Shown here: positions 23,431 to 32,126 of the stretch, in pieces
Layout of the letters: each line of letters starts with the position of its first letter
Position numbering within the stretch: the first letter of the stretch is position 1
Assembly: GCA_031277915.1 (NCBI GenBank)
Contig: JAITLL010000043.1
Span: 1-41,718, forward strand
Direction of reading: 5' to 3'
Origin: Acinetobacter sp.
GTDB lineage: Bacteria > Pseudomonadota > Gammaproteobacteria > Pseudomonadales > Moraxellaceae
Length of the DNA stretch: 41,718 bases
Notes under the pieces: generated by a model
Told to the model about the DNA's origin: nothing
Databases searched by the model: none
The model's input: only the letters and a program-made list of their open reading frames with translations
Translations under genes and position numbers: made by a program

Positions 23431-25562
23431 TGACAAAAATAAATTACCAGCCTTGGTTACAGGCAGTCTTAACTATTGCCAAACATTATCGAATCGAACC
23501 ATCAGAAGAAAGAATTCGTTTACAACTCGATTGGAATCAAAATCAGAATTTAGATGACGTGTTGCAGTTAATGACGCGTCAGGTCGGCCTGAACCTTCGT
23601 AAAGCACCATTTTCCTTAGACTTGTTAAATCCATGGCGTTTACCTGTTATGGTGGAGTTTAATGATGGGCAAGTCGGTGTCATTGATAAAGCAGATACGC
23701 AAGGAAACGTCAGTATCCAGTTCAGTGGAGACCAAGGGCTTTCTCAAAATTTATCTTTAGATGTTTTAAAAACGACACTTAAAAATGTCTATATTTTGCG
23801 TCCTGAGACATCTATTCCAGATGCCCGTATTGATGAATATATTAAGCCATACGAAGCAAACTGGTTTTGGTCAATTGTTTTAAGAGACTGGAAACGTTAC
23901 ATTGATATTATGTTTGCCTCGCTCATTGCCAATATTTTGGCACTGGCAACCATTATTTTCTCGATGCAAGTCTATGACCGTGTTGTACCATCTCAGTCGA
24001 TTCCGACCTTATGGGTTTTGGCAGGTGGTGTACTGATTGCAGCACTGTTTGAGTTTACTTTGCGTATTTCACGGGTATATCTATCTGACATTATTGGTAA
24101 GCGCGCAGATTTACGTGTCTCTGACCGGGTATTTGGTCATGCCTTAAGAATTAAAAATAAAGACCGCTCTAAATCTACCGGTAGTTTTATTTCTCAAATT
24201 CGTGAACTCGAAGGCGTTCGTGAACTGGTTACCTCTACAACGATCAGTGCGATTGCCGATTTCCCATTCTTTTTCTTGTTCTTGATTATCTTTGGGATTA
24301 TTGGCGGGAAATTATTTTGGGTCATGCTCGTTATTGTGCCTCTTATGATTTTGCCAGGTGTTTTGGTACAAAAGAAACTGGCTCAGCTTGCACAAGAGGG
24401 TATGAGAGAATCTTCAATCCGTAACGCAATTCTTGTAGAGGCGGTGCAAGGTATTGAAGACATTAAGCTATTACGTGCTGAATCCCGTTTCCAAAACCAG
24501 TGGAATCACATGAATGAGGTTTCAGCTGATATTGGGATGAGACAGCGTAAAATTGTCGGTAGCTTAATGGCTTGGACCCAAATGATTCAGGGTTTAACGT
24601 ATGCCATTGTGGTATTAGTCGGCTGTTTTGCTGTGATGGATGGAGAGATGACAACGGGTGCACTGGTTGCATGTTCAATTCTTTCTTCACGTATGTTGGC
24701 ACCAATTGCCCAAATTACAGGGGTATTAGGCCGTTTACAGCAAGCAAAAGTTGCTAAACAAAGTTTAGATGAACTTATGCAGCGTCCAATTGATCAGGCT
24801 GATCGTGCGCATTTAGTTCATAAAGCGGTTTTAAATGGTAATTACGAACTCAAAAATCTAATGTTCCAATATGGTGACGACGACCCAAAACCAAGCCTTG
24901 CAATTCGCCATTTACAGATTCGTGCTGGTGAAAAAGTTGCAATTTTAGGGCGTAATGGTGCAGGTAAATCGACACTGCTTCAGCTTCTATCGGGTATGCA
25001 AGTTGCGACTCAAGGTGCTGTGCATTTAGATGGTTTAGATCTCTCTTTAATTGATCCGTCAGATGTACGTCGTGATATGGGGCTTCTGAACCAGAATGCA
25101 CACTTATTCTACGGAACAATTCGTGAAAACCTAACCTTAGGTGCACCACTTGCCACCGATGAAGATATTCTTCGTGCATTGGTTGTGACAGGTGCATTAC
25201 CTTTTATTCAAGAGAAGAAAGAAGGACTCGATCATCTGATTTTAGAAGGTGGAGTTGGTTTCTCCGGTGGTCAAAAGCAAGCCTTATTGCTTGCGCGTTT
25301 ATTGATTCGCCAACCGAATATTTTATTACTGGATGAGCCGACCGCAGCGATTGATGATGTGGCAGAGAAGCAACTCATTGATCATCTAAAAGGATGGTTG
25401 GCACATCGGACATTGGTTGTTGCAACCCACCGCCGTGCTGTTTTAGAACTGGTTGATCGCATTATTGTCGTGAATGAGGGCAAGATCGTGATGGATGGAC
25501 CAAGAGATCAAGTACTTAATCAATCAACAGCCCAACAAAAACAAGTAAGCCAAGGGGGTTAA
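23427..25562 (+). CDS. Type I secretion ABC transporter, LapB/HlyB-like
   Basis: This 711-aa permease-ATPase energises one-step export of a large protein across both membranes. The N-terminal domain (residues 1-130) has the C39-peptidase fold length but lacks the catalytic Cys motif. It is thus a C39-like, non-cleaving domain, as in HlyB and LapB, where it binds the substrate. Residues about 155-440 are the membrane domain. The ATPase domain has Walker A LGRNGAGKST, signature GFSGGQKQALLLARLL and Walker B ILLLDEPTAAID. It is between the TolC-like and HlyD-like genes in one operon. Confidence 0.95.
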   Translation: MMTKINYQPWLQAVLTIAKHYRIEPSEERIRLQLDWNQNQNLDDVLQLMTRQVGLNLRKAPFSLDLLNPWRLPVMVEFNDGQVGVIDKADTQGNVSIQFSGDQGLSQNLSLDVLKTTLKNVYILRPETSIPDARIDEYIKPYEANWFWSIVLRDWKRYIDIMFASLIANILALATIIFSMQVYDRVVPSQSIPTLWVLAGGVLIAALFEFTLRISRVYLSDIIGKRADLRVSDRVFGHALRIKNKDRSKSTGSFISQIRELEGVRELVTSTTISAIADFPFFFLFLIIFGIIGGKLFWVMLVIVPLMILPGVLVQKKLAQLAQEGMRESSIRNAILVEAVQGIEDIKLLRAESRFQNQWNHMNEVSADIGMRQRKIVGSLMAWTQMIQGLTYAIVVLVGCFAVMDGEMTTGALVACSILSSRMLAPIAQITGVLGRLQQAKVAKQSLDELMQRPIDQADRAHLVHKAVLNGNYELKNLMFQYGDDDPKPSLAIRHLQIRAGEKVAILGRNGAGKSTLLQLLSGMQVATQGAVHLDGLDLSLIDPSDVRRDMGLLNQNAHLFYGTIRENLTLGAPLATDEDILRALVVTGALPFIQEKKEGLDHLILEGGVGFSGGQKQALLLARLLIRQPNILLLDEPTAAIDDVAEKQLIDHLKGWLAHRTLVVATHRRAVLELVDRIIVVNEGKIVMDGPRDQVLNQSTAQQKQVSQGG

Positions 25563-25565
25563 TTC

Positions 25566-26756
25566 ATGAGCGAACAACAACAAGAACTTACCCGTTCAAT
25601 GAATGTATCTTATAGTGAACCGCCATTACCACGTGCCAGTTTAGTGATCTGGATTGTGGGTATTGGGCTTGTCATTTTCTTTATTTGGGCATGGTTTTTT
25701 AAGTTAGAAGAAGTATCGACTGGTACAGGTAAGGTCATTCCATCGTCTAAAGAACAGGTAATCCAATCTTTAGAAGGCGGTATTTTAACTAAACTGAATG
25801 TACAAGAAGGTGACATTGTTCAAAAAGGACAGATCCTTGCCCAGTTAGATCCAACTCGATTTGCGTCAAACGTGGGTGAGTCAAGATCTTTACTGATTGC
25901 AGCTCAAGCAACAGCGGCACGTTTACGTGCAGAAGTGAATGGTACACCGCTAGTTTTTCCTGAAATTGTTGCAAAAGACCCAAAGCTTGTACATGAAGAA
26001 ACGGCTTTATATGAATCTCGTAGAGCTGATTTACAGCAAACGCTTTCGGGTTTAAAGCAAGCATTAGAGTTGGTTCAACAAGAACTAGCGATGACTGAAC
26101 CTTTAGTTGCTAAAGGTGCGGCCAGTGAAGTGGAGGTTTTACGCTTACGCCGCGAAGCGAATGATTTGCGCAATAAAATGAACGATGCACGTAACCAGTA
26201 TTATGTGAAGGCTCGTGAAGAATTATCTAAAGCAAATACGGATAGCCAAACTCAACAACAAGTGGTGATGGGACGTAACGACAGTTTAGAGCGTGCCGTG
26301 TTTAGAGCACCTGTGCGAGGAGTTGTAAAAGAAATCACAGTGACAACGCATGGTGGTGTTGTTCCACAAAACGGTAAGTTAATGACAATTGTCCCAATTG
26401 ATGAGCAATTGTTAATTGAAGCCCGTATTTTGCCTCGAGATATTGCGTTCATTCGCCCTGGTCAAGAAGCTTTGGTCAAGATCACAGCTTATGACTATTC
26501 AATTTATGGTGGTTTAAAAGGGAAGGTGACGGTTATTTCTCCAGATACCATTCGTGATGAAGTGAAACAAGACCAGTTCTACTATCGGGTTTATATTCGA
26601 ACTGATACCGATAAGCTTTACAATAAACAAGGTAAAGCCTATGGGATTACACCGGGTATGGTGGCAACTGTAGATATTCGTACTGGTGAGAAAACTGTAC
26701 TAGATTACTTGCTTAAACCATTTAATAAAGCGAAAGAAGCATTGCGAGAAAGATAA
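25566..26756 (+). CDS. Type I secretion membrane-fusion protein, HlyD/LapC-like
   Basis: This 396-aa adaptor bridges the inner-membrane ABC protein and the outer-membrane channel. A short cytosolic tail and one TM segment (SLVIWIVGIGLVIFFIWAW) precede the biotinyl-lipoyl-like half (EGGILTKLNVQEGDIVQKGQ). A long coiled-coil hairpin (about 105-235) and a beta-barrel domain (FRAPVRGVVKEITV) follow. It lies 3 bp after the ABC gene with a strong GGGGG-type ribosome binding site, and a terminator follows. No large RTX or adhesin substrate is adjacent. In Acinetobacter, such systems are reported to export Bap- and RTX-type proteins encoded elsewhere. Confidence 0.95.
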   Translation: MSEQQQELTRSMNVSYSEPPLPRASLVIWIVGIGLVIFFIWAWFFKLEEVSTGTGKVIPSSKEQVIQSLEGGILTKLNVQEGDIVQKGQILAQLDPTRFASNVGESRSLLIAAQATAARLRAEVNGTPLVFPEIVAKDPKLVHEETALYESRRADLQQTLSGLKQALELVQQELAMTEPLVAKGAASEVEVLRLRREANDLRNKMNDARNQYYVKAREELSKANTDSQTQQQVVMGRNDSLERAVFRAPVRGVVKEITVTTHGGVVPQNGKLMTIVPIDEQLLIEARILPRDIAFIRPGQEALVKITAYDYSIYGGLKGKVTVISPDTIRDEVKQDQFYYRVYIRTDTDKLYNKQGKAYGITPGMVATVDIRTGEKTVLDYLLKPFNKAKEALRER

Positions 26757-26789
26757 TAAAAAAAGCCCCGAAGTTCGGGGCTTTTTTTA
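26757..26789 (+). terminator. Terminator of the type I secretion operon
   Basis: AAAAAGCCCCG-aagtt-CGGGGCTTTTTTT, a strong GC-rich hairpin directly after the HlyD-like gene. Confidence 0.95.
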
Positions 26790-26849
26790 TAGGTTTGATT
26801 CTATTAAATTCACGTTATAATTTGATTTTTATTGTGCTTTATTTAATTT

Positions 26850-27449
26850 ATGGCTTTTACGATTGCATCACCAGTTACATTTGAAGAAGAAATTAAAAAA
26901 AGTAGATTTCAGGCAATTGCTGTGCCAGTAGAAAATGAACAGCAAGTGAAAGAGTTTTTAGAACTCAATAAAGATATATCGACCACGCATCAATGTTGGG
27001 CATGGAAAATTGGACATAACGTTCGCTTTAACGATGATGGTGAGCCATCTGGTACAGCAGGGCGTCCAATCTTGGCAACTATTGAAGGCAATGATCTGAC
27101 CAATATTATTGTGATGGTGAATCGCTGGTATGGTGGAATCAAACTGGGAACCGGTGGTTTGGTACGGGCCTATGGTGGTTGTGCTGGGCAATCATTATTG
27201 TTGGCGGAGCGTATTGAGCTTATTGCAAAGAAAACCATCTACTTTTCTTGTCATTTTAATGAATGGGCCATCTTTCAATATGAGCTTACGCAGCAACAAA
27301 TTGATTTTCAGGAAACCTATACCGCAACAGGTGTAGATATTGAAGCCCGATTGCAAATACACCAAATTGGGCCACTTGCCTTGAAACTCCGAGATGTGAC
27401 CCGTGGTCGTGAAGAATTAAAAATTGAGGAGGAATTAACTGATGACTGA
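26850..27449 (+). CDS. yigZ: YigZ/IMPACT-family protein
   Basis: This 199-aa protein of the YigZ/UPF0029 family has an N-terminal domain with the conserved HQCWAWKIG and the block RFNDDGEPSGTAGRPIL, followed by VNRWYGGIKLGTGGLVRAYG. The C-terminal domain is of the DUF1949 type. Eukaryotic IMPACT modulates Gcn2 translation control. The bacterial role is not established, and relatives have been studied as nucleic-acid-binding or peptidase-associated proteins. Its end overlaps the acetyltransferase gene by 8 bp. Confidence 0.93.
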   Translation: MAFTIASPVTFEEEIKKSRFQAIAVPVENEQQVKEFLELNKDISTTHQCWAWKIGHNVRFNDDGEPSGTAGRPILATIEGNDLTNIIVMVNRWYGGIKLGTGGLVRAYGGCAGQSLLLAERIELIAKKTIYFSCHFNEWAIFQYELTQQQIDFQETYTATGVDIEARLQIHQIGPLALKLRDVTRGREELKIEEELTDD

Positions 27450-28053
27450 TTCCTTACTCAAATACCGTGAGCAACATAAGCACCGCCTAAATTATATGCC
27501 TTGGTTATATTGGACTCTAAAGCCTAAACACCGTGCTTGGGCTGAAGAATGGCAAAAAGAGTATCAAGCTTATTTAATGGATATGGAAACAGTCGAGATC
27601 GGGGAGAACTGCTTTATTTCACCGTTAGCTCATATTTTTGCTGAGCCGGGCCGAAAAATTACGATTGGTGATAATTGCTTTGTTGCAGCTGACTGTAGTT
27701 TGCATGGGCCACTTGAGATTGGTAATGAAGTCGCAATTAACCACCATTGTATTTTAGATGGTGGTCGTGCTGGTATAAAATTGCATGATCAAGTTCGTAT
27801 TGCTGCTTATTGCCATCTTTATGCATTTGACCATGGTATGCAACTAGACCGTCCGCTTTACCAACAACCTGTTCGTTCTCAGGGAATCGCAATTGAAAAA
27901 GATGTTTGGTTAGGGGCACATGTCGGGGTGAAAGATGGTATTAAAATTGGCAAACACGCCGTGATTGGTATGAATAGCATGGTTACCAAAGACGTTGAAC
28001 CTTATCATATCGTGGGTGGAAACCCTGCAAAATTTATCCGTTTAAGAGAATAA
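27442..28053 (+). CDS. Hexapeptide-repeat acyltransferase
   Basis: This 203-aa protein of the left-handed beta-helix acyltransferase family contains repeated [I/V]G-x4 turns (ITIGDNCFVAADCSL, IGNEVAINHHCIL, IEKDVWLGAHVGVKDGIKIG). It ends with the usual VVGGNPAKFIRLRE type tail. Relatives transfer acetyl groups from acetyl-CoA to sugars, serine or antibiotics. The substrate is unknown. The start overlaps yigZ, and GAGGAGGAA precedes its ATG, so the two are translationally coupled. Confidence 0.9.
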   Translation: MTDSLLKYREQHKHRLNYMPWLYWTLKPKHRAWAEEWQKEYQAYLMDMETVEIGENCFISPLAHIFAEPGRKITIGDNCFVAADCSLHGPLEIGNEVAINHHCILDGGRAGIKLHDQVRIAAYCHLYAFDHGMQLDRPLYQQPVRSQGIAIEKDVWLGAHVGVKDGIKIGKHAVIGMNSMVTKDVEPYHIVGGNPAKFIRLRE

Positions 28054-28209
28054 TACGGTCTTAAGAATGTAATAAAATGTTTGATCTTTAAACAAAAAGT
28101 TTGTTTTTAATACATAAACCTTAACATACAAATTTTTATCTATGTTAAGTTAAAGCTAAGTTATAGAAAAATCTCCAAGGCAAATAGACCTGAAGAAGAG
28201 AGGCAAAAA

Positions 28210-29052
28210 ATGAACCGTGTTATTGCGTGTATTGACTCATCACCTTGTATTAATGCGATTGCAGATGCAGCAGCTTGGGTTGCTAAAGCAACCGGACGAG
28301 AGCTTGTGTTATTACAAATTCTAGATTACTACCCAGCAAGTTATCACCTCGGTGAAATTAGTGGTGTAATCGGCTTTGAAAGCAATGCGATGTTGCTTAA
28401 AGAGTTATCTGAATTGGAGCAAAAACAAAGTGAATTTGCTTTAGATTACAGCAATAATTTACTCAGACATATTTCTGATGTAATTAAAGAAAAACACGGC
28501 ATTACTTGTTCAAAAATTCAAGAAAAGGGTGATTTTTTAGAGCAAAGTTTTAATCTTTTACATGAAAACGATATTGTTATTTTAGGTCGAGTTGGTGAAA
28601 GAGCTGCTGAAAAACATAAACCAATTGGTAGTAATGTTGAAAACTTTATTCGCGGCGCGAATTGTACAGTTTTGACAATTGGTGAAAACTTTAAAGTACC
28701 AACGCGTTTTATTTTCGCCTATGAATATTCACCTACATGTCAAAAAATGATGCACCGTATTGCACAAAGTGATTTGTTACGGACTTTACAGTGTCATCTA
28801 GTATATGTCGGTGACCATCCTGAAATATTAAATGAACCAGAACATTACCTAAAACAAGCGGGCATAGATGTGGTTACTGTTTACCGATATGGTGATGTAG
28901 CCCAAAATATTCTTGAATATCAACAAGAACACGGTATTCAAATTATTGTACTGGGTGCATTTAGTCACAGTAAAATTCATCAGTTCTTCTTGGGGAGTAT
29001 TGCAACAACCATATTTCGAAATGCGACTGTACCATTACTTGTGGCGAAATGA
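28210..29052 (+). CDS. Tandem-domain universal stress protein
   Basis: This 280-aa protein has two UspA domains. The first starts MNRVIACIDSSPCINAIADA. The second, less conserved, ends with LGAFSHSKIHQFFLGSIATTIFRNATVPLLVAK, where the G-x9-G-S/T ATP-binding pattern is mostly kept. The role is general stress survival in the cytosol. GAAGAAGAGAGGCA upstream provides a ribosome binding site. A long perfect inverted repeat lies just after the stop. Confidence 0.92.
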   Translation: MNRVIACIDSSPCINAIADAAAWVAKATGRELVLLQILDYYPASYHLGEISGVIGFESNAMLLKELSELEQKQSEFALDYSNNLLRHISDVIKEKHGITCSKIQEKGDFLEQSFNLLHENDIVILGRVGERAAEKHKPIGSNVENFIRGANCTVLTIGENFKVPTRFIFAYEYSPTCQKMMHRIAQSDLLRTLQCHLVYVGDHPEILNEPEHYLKQAGIDVVTVYRYGDVAQNILEYQQEHGIQIIVLGAFSHSKIHQFFLGSIATTIFRNATVPLLVAK

Positions 29053-29057
29053 TGAGA

Positions 29058-29102
29058 TTTCCATATAGTTATCCGCAAATCTTGTGGATAACTATATGGA
29101 AA
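29058..29102. repeat. 17-bp perfect inverted repeat containing DnaA-box-like sequences
   Basis: TTTCCATATAGTTATCC and its exact reverse complement flank an 11-nt loop. The inner part of the hairpin contains TGTGGATAA (29083-29091), a perfect consensus DnaA box on the minus strand. It also has TTATCCGCA (29069-29077), one mismatch from consensus, on the plus strand. No U-tract follows, so it is not a standard terminator. Confidence 0.75.
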
Positions 29103-29168
29103 AGCAAGGGTAATAAAAGTAATCTATTGATTATCAATAATAAAATAAAAAAGATGATTTTTTAACCA

Positions 29169-29843
29169 TTATTTCACAATTGCAATTGCGAAGCCATCAT
29201 GGCCTTTTGAGCCAACTGTTTGTAACGCTGTACAAGACAAGATTTGGGGGTGATTTTTTAAGGCTTTGAACGTTTCACGAATGCCTTCAATGCTTGGTTT
29301 TTTGTTTTCCGGATTTAAAATATCGCCAGCACGAATGACATTATCAAGCACAATAATCGTGCCTGATTTTGAAAATTTCAGACTCAATTCTAAATATTCA
29401 GGATAACCCTGTTTGTCAGCATCGATAAATATAAAATCGAACGGTTCAATTGATTGCGGTTCAATTGCAGACAGAATATCAGCAGCACGGCCTACTTTAA
29501 GCTCAACTTTTACAGGCAGATTTGCATGATCGATATTCTTTTGGGCCATTTCTGCATGAGTGTCACGGCCTTCAATGGTAAGTAAATATCCATCTTCAGG
29601 GAGTGCACGTCCTAACCAGATGGTACTGTAGGCAGCAAAAGTCCCAATTTCTAAAACACGTTTGCACTTATTCATCTGAATCAGCATTTGCAAGAGCATT
29701 CCTTGATTTGGAGCAACTGCAAGATGATTTGAAAAGCCGTGTTCGTCAGTATTTTTTAATGCAAAGTCGAGTCGAGGGTCTTCGGGAATTAAATGTGAAT
29801 CGATATATTCGTCAATGTCTGTCCACATCTGCTGCATAATCAA
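29169..29843 (-). CDS. SAM-dependent O-methyltransferase, class I
   Basis: This 224-aa protein of the catechol/caffeoyl-CoA O-methyltransferase family has SAM-binding motif I in VLEIGTFAAYSTIWLGRALP, an acidic motif II (TIEGRD) and the metal-site block FIFIDADKQGYPEYLE followed by LDNVIRAGD. It is cytosolic and probably methylates a phenolic or similar hydroxyl in a Mg-dependent reaction. The frame starts at TTG 29843 with AGG nearby. ATG 29837 (MQQMWTDID) is an alternative. It is monocistronic. Confidence 0.92.
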   Translation of the reverse strand: MIMQQMWTDIDEYIDSHLIPEDPRLDFALKNTDEHGFSNHLAVAPNQGMLLQMLIQMNKCKRVLEIGTFAAYSTIWLGRALPEDGYLLTIEGRDTHAEMAQKNIDHANLPVKVELKVGRAADILSAIEPQSIEPFDFIFIDADKQGYPEYLELSLKFSKSGTIIVLDNVIRAGDILNPENKKPSIEGIRETFKALKNHPQILSCTALQTVGSKGHDGFAIAIVK

Positions 29844-29969
29844 ATTTACCTGTATGTTAATAGGCGTATTTTAAACGTTTATGACTAGAGTGCAAAAATC
29901 TTCGATTGAAGAATTTTTGGTTGATTATGGAATGAGCAAATAGAGGAGTTGTTTTGATTTTAAAAACCG

Positions 29970-30006
29970 AAAAAATTCCCCTCACACTTTGAAGTATAAG
30001 GGGAAG
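29970..30006 (-). terminator. Terminator of the M15 peptidase gene
   Basis: Read leftward, TTCCCCTT and AGGGGAA pair around an 18-nt loop and are followed by TTTTTT. Confidence 0.8.
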
Positions 30007-30011
30007 TATTC

Positions 30012-30734
30012 TTAGAAATGACACATAGAAGAGCTTCGGGTTAAATCAGGACCCCAAGTACGATACCCTTGAGTATCGATATGGATTTGTCCTGAACTAT
30101 ATAAACCAATACCCAAGTTTAAACTTTGGCCATGTTGAGCCCAGAATTGACACAATTTAAACTTTGTATTTTCAATAAAAGCATAGTCTTGTGGCTGCGG
30201 AACTTCTGGTCCAATACGGAAATCGATAGCCGAGTTAAATAAATGTTTAGATGAGCTTGCACCACCAGCACATTGGTTTAAAGGCAGGTCACGATAAACT
30301 GAAGTCACTTCAAAGTCAGTTAAAATTTTTGCGGCAACTAAATATTTAAAGACTCGTAAAGTCGATAAAGAGTTATTCCACAGCTCCCGATTTGGTACAG
30401 CATATTCTGAACTACCACATTTTTGCCAATCACGAGCTGATCTTAATAGTTCAAAACTTGGTACGATGCCTGCCACATCATTGCGCGCTAGAAATTTTTC
30501 ATATTCGCGTACGCGTTCATAATGATCGCTTGTATTTAACCAAGCACGATAAGAAGAAGGCTCAACTTTAGGGGGAACTGGGCGTTCGATAATAACGCGC
30601 TCTTGAGGAATAAAGATGCGTTTACCACTTGGAGAGGTTTTGCCTGTTGTTGTATGTTGGGGAGAGCTGACACAACCCACCATAACCGCTGGGATTATGC
30701 ATAGGGGCACCAAGCTCTGCAAAAACTTCTGCAT
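30012..30734 (-). CDS. Peptidase M15-like lipoprotein
   Basis: This lipoprotein has a signal peptide ending in a lipobox (AVMVGC, Cys21) and a C-terminal peptidase M15-type zinc domain. The visible ligands are SKHLFNSAIDFRIG (His and Asp) and GQIHIDTQGYRTWG (His). M15 enzymes act as D,D- or L,D-carboxypeptidases or endopeptidases on peptidoglycan stems. It would act in the periplasm, anchored to a membrane. The frame opens at a TTG (30746), but the ATG at 30734 (MQKFLQSLVP) gives a clean signal sequence, so I use it (240 aa). Confidence 0.85.
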   Translation of the reverse strand: MQKFLQSLVPLCIIPAVMVGCVSSPQHTTTGKTSPSGKRIFIPQERVIIERPVPPKVEPSSYRAWLNTSDHYERVREYEKFLARNDVAGIVPSFELLRSARDWQKCGSSEYAVPNRELWNNSLSTLRVFKYLVAAKILTDFEVTSVYRDLPLNQCAGGASSSKHLFNSAIDFRIGPEVPQPQDYAFIENTKFKLCQFWAQHGQSLNLGIGLYSSGQIHIDTQGYRTWGPDLTRSSSMCHF

Positions 30735-30830
30735 AAGAAAAATCAAAAGCTTATAAATATTGCGCTTATTTTAATGCAAAACAGTGCACAAATTACGAGG
30801 AATTTGCAATGAAATGTTTGAATAGGGTAT

Positions 30831-30862
30831 AAAAAAGATCAGCCGTTGCTGATCTTTTTTTA
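30831..30862. terminator. Bidirectional terminator
   Basis: AAAAAAGATCAG-ccgttg-CTGATCTTTTTTT is almost fully symmetrical, with U-tracts on both strands. It ends fdxA transcription leftward. Confidence 0.9.
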
Positions 30863-30863
30863 A

Positions 30864-31187
30864 TTATTTTTCTAGATACTGTAACTTATCTGGTTTGCCG
30901 TTCCATTCTTCACGGTCAGCAGGTTGATCGCCAATTTGAGTAATGTTCGGCCATTTTTGAGAAAGATCCGCATTTAATTCAATAAATACTTCTTGACCTT
31001 CTGGTAACTCATCTTCAGAGAAAATTGCATTTGCAGGGCATTCTGGTTCACACAATGCACAGTCAATACATTCATCCGGATTAATCACTAGGAAATTCGG
31101 ACCTTCGTAAAAACAGTCTACAGGACAAACTTCTACGCAATCTTGGTATTTACATTTAATACAATTTTCAGTGACAACAAAGGTCAT
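30864..31187 (-). CDS. fdxA: 7Fe-type ferredoxin FdxA
   Basis: This 107-aa ferredoxin of the Azotobacter FdI/FdxA type is a cytosolic electron carrier. The first cluster region ([17 protein letters not shown]) is arranged for a [3Fe-4S] cluster, and the second ([12 protein letters not shown]) for a [4Fe-4S] cluster. The C-terminal extension rich in acidic and Trp residues is typical of the family. The partner enzyme is not nearby. The gene is monocistronic. Confidence 0.96.
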   Translation of the reverse strand: MTFVVTENCIKCKYQDCVEVCPVDCFYEGPNFLVINPDECIDCALCEPECPANAIFSEDELPEGQEVFIELNADLSQKWPNITQIGDQPADREEWNGKPDKLQYLEK

Positions 31188-31531
31188 GGCGACAGCTACC
31201 TAAAAAATATGATTTCATTTTGAATAGCTTATTTTAGGCAAAAAAGGGGTAAACAAACAATTGCTTTTATTGATATTGTTTATTTATACATATGAAGATA
31301 AGCTAATACTTTGATATTAAAAAGAATGTTCTAGCTTGAGGATCGGCTAAATTGTAAAATTAAGATAAAAATATATTTTATAAAACAATAGCTTAAATAA
31401 AAGTTTTCTTACGAGTTTAAATGTCATTTAAGTCAAGGTAGCTATTTGATTAAATATCTTAACTACAAATTTTGCTTTTGAATTAAGCTTTTGTGCTGTA
31501 TCGATATTAAAAAATCTTTGAATTATGGGGC
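31188..31531. other. Intergenic region, 344 bp
   Basis: AT-rich DNA upstream of fdxA and downstream of the GNAT gene. I see no ORF, hairpin with U-tract or repeat in it. Confidence 0.4.
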
Positions 31532-32068
31532 TTAAAGCGTACAAAGTAGGTGAATGTCTTCGGGTTCAAGCTCCCATAATTGCCGATCTGGATGCTTTAA
31601 GGGCTTTGCACCATGCTTGATATAAAAGTCTACGGTACGTTTACTCGGCGTCGCTGAAATATAAAGTTGAAGTGAGCCTAGTTGCTTGGCTGACTCTTTG
31701 GCTGCCTGCATCAGTTTTGCGCCAATACCTTGACCTTGTTGATCGGCATCGACATAAAAATATTGCAGTAATTTTGCATCTGGATAATTAGCGATGAGTT
31801 GATCTGATACGACGCTAATGCCCACTAGCTGGTCAGAGGTGTTAAAAGCACCTATAAATGAAGCATCTTGTTTATAGCGTTCTTTTAATTTGGGTGGATC
31901 ATTTTCTAAATGATAAGCATCCCACTGCTGAACATCGTAAAAACATTCTGTTAATTCTAACTGTTCTTGTTTTTGTAAATAGAGTTGGGTAATCAGTTCT
32001 CGTCGATTAATCTGTTGCCAAATTAAATCAATCTCTGCATAGAGCAGGGGCCTTAAGAAAATAGAAAT
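31532..32068 (-). CDS. GNAT acetyltransferase with probable AUU start
   Basis: This GNAT-fold N-acetyltransferase has the acetyl-CoA pyrophosphate-binding motif in YVDADQQGQGIGAKLMQAAKE and the C-terminal ATPSKRTVDFYIKHGAKPL. The substrate is unknown. The frame extends up to a TTG at 32119, but that lies inside a hairpin with no ribosome binding site. The only good ribosome binding site, AAGGAG at 32075-32080, stands 6 nt before an ATT codon at 32066-32068, giving ISIFLRPLLYAEIDLIW. That is a natural GNAT N-terminus of about 179 aa. The gene follows mutS closely on the same strand. Confidence 0.75.
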   Translation of the reverse strand: MSIFLRPLLYAEIDLIWQQINRRELITQLYLQKQEQLELTECFYDVQQWDAYHLENDPPKLKERYKQDASFIGAFNTSDQLVGISVVSDQLIANYPDAKLLQYFYVDADQQGQGIGAKLMQAAKESAKQLGSLQLYISATPSKRTVDFYIKHGAKPLKHPDRQLWELEPEDIHLLCTL

Positions 32069-32087
32069 TTTATTCTCCTTAAAGTAA

Positions 32088-32117
32088 GAGCAAACATGTT
32101 TATGCGCATGTTTGCTC
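32088..32117 (-). repeat. 11-bp perfect hairpin between mutS and the GNAT gene
   Basis: GAGCAAACATG-cgcataaa-CATGTTTGCTC on the minus strand, starting 10 nt after the mutS stop and followed by TTACTTT. It could be a weak terminator or attenuator that reduces read-through from mutS, or an RNA end protecting the mutS mRNA. Confidence 0.7.
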
Positions 32118-32126
32118 AATAAATAA

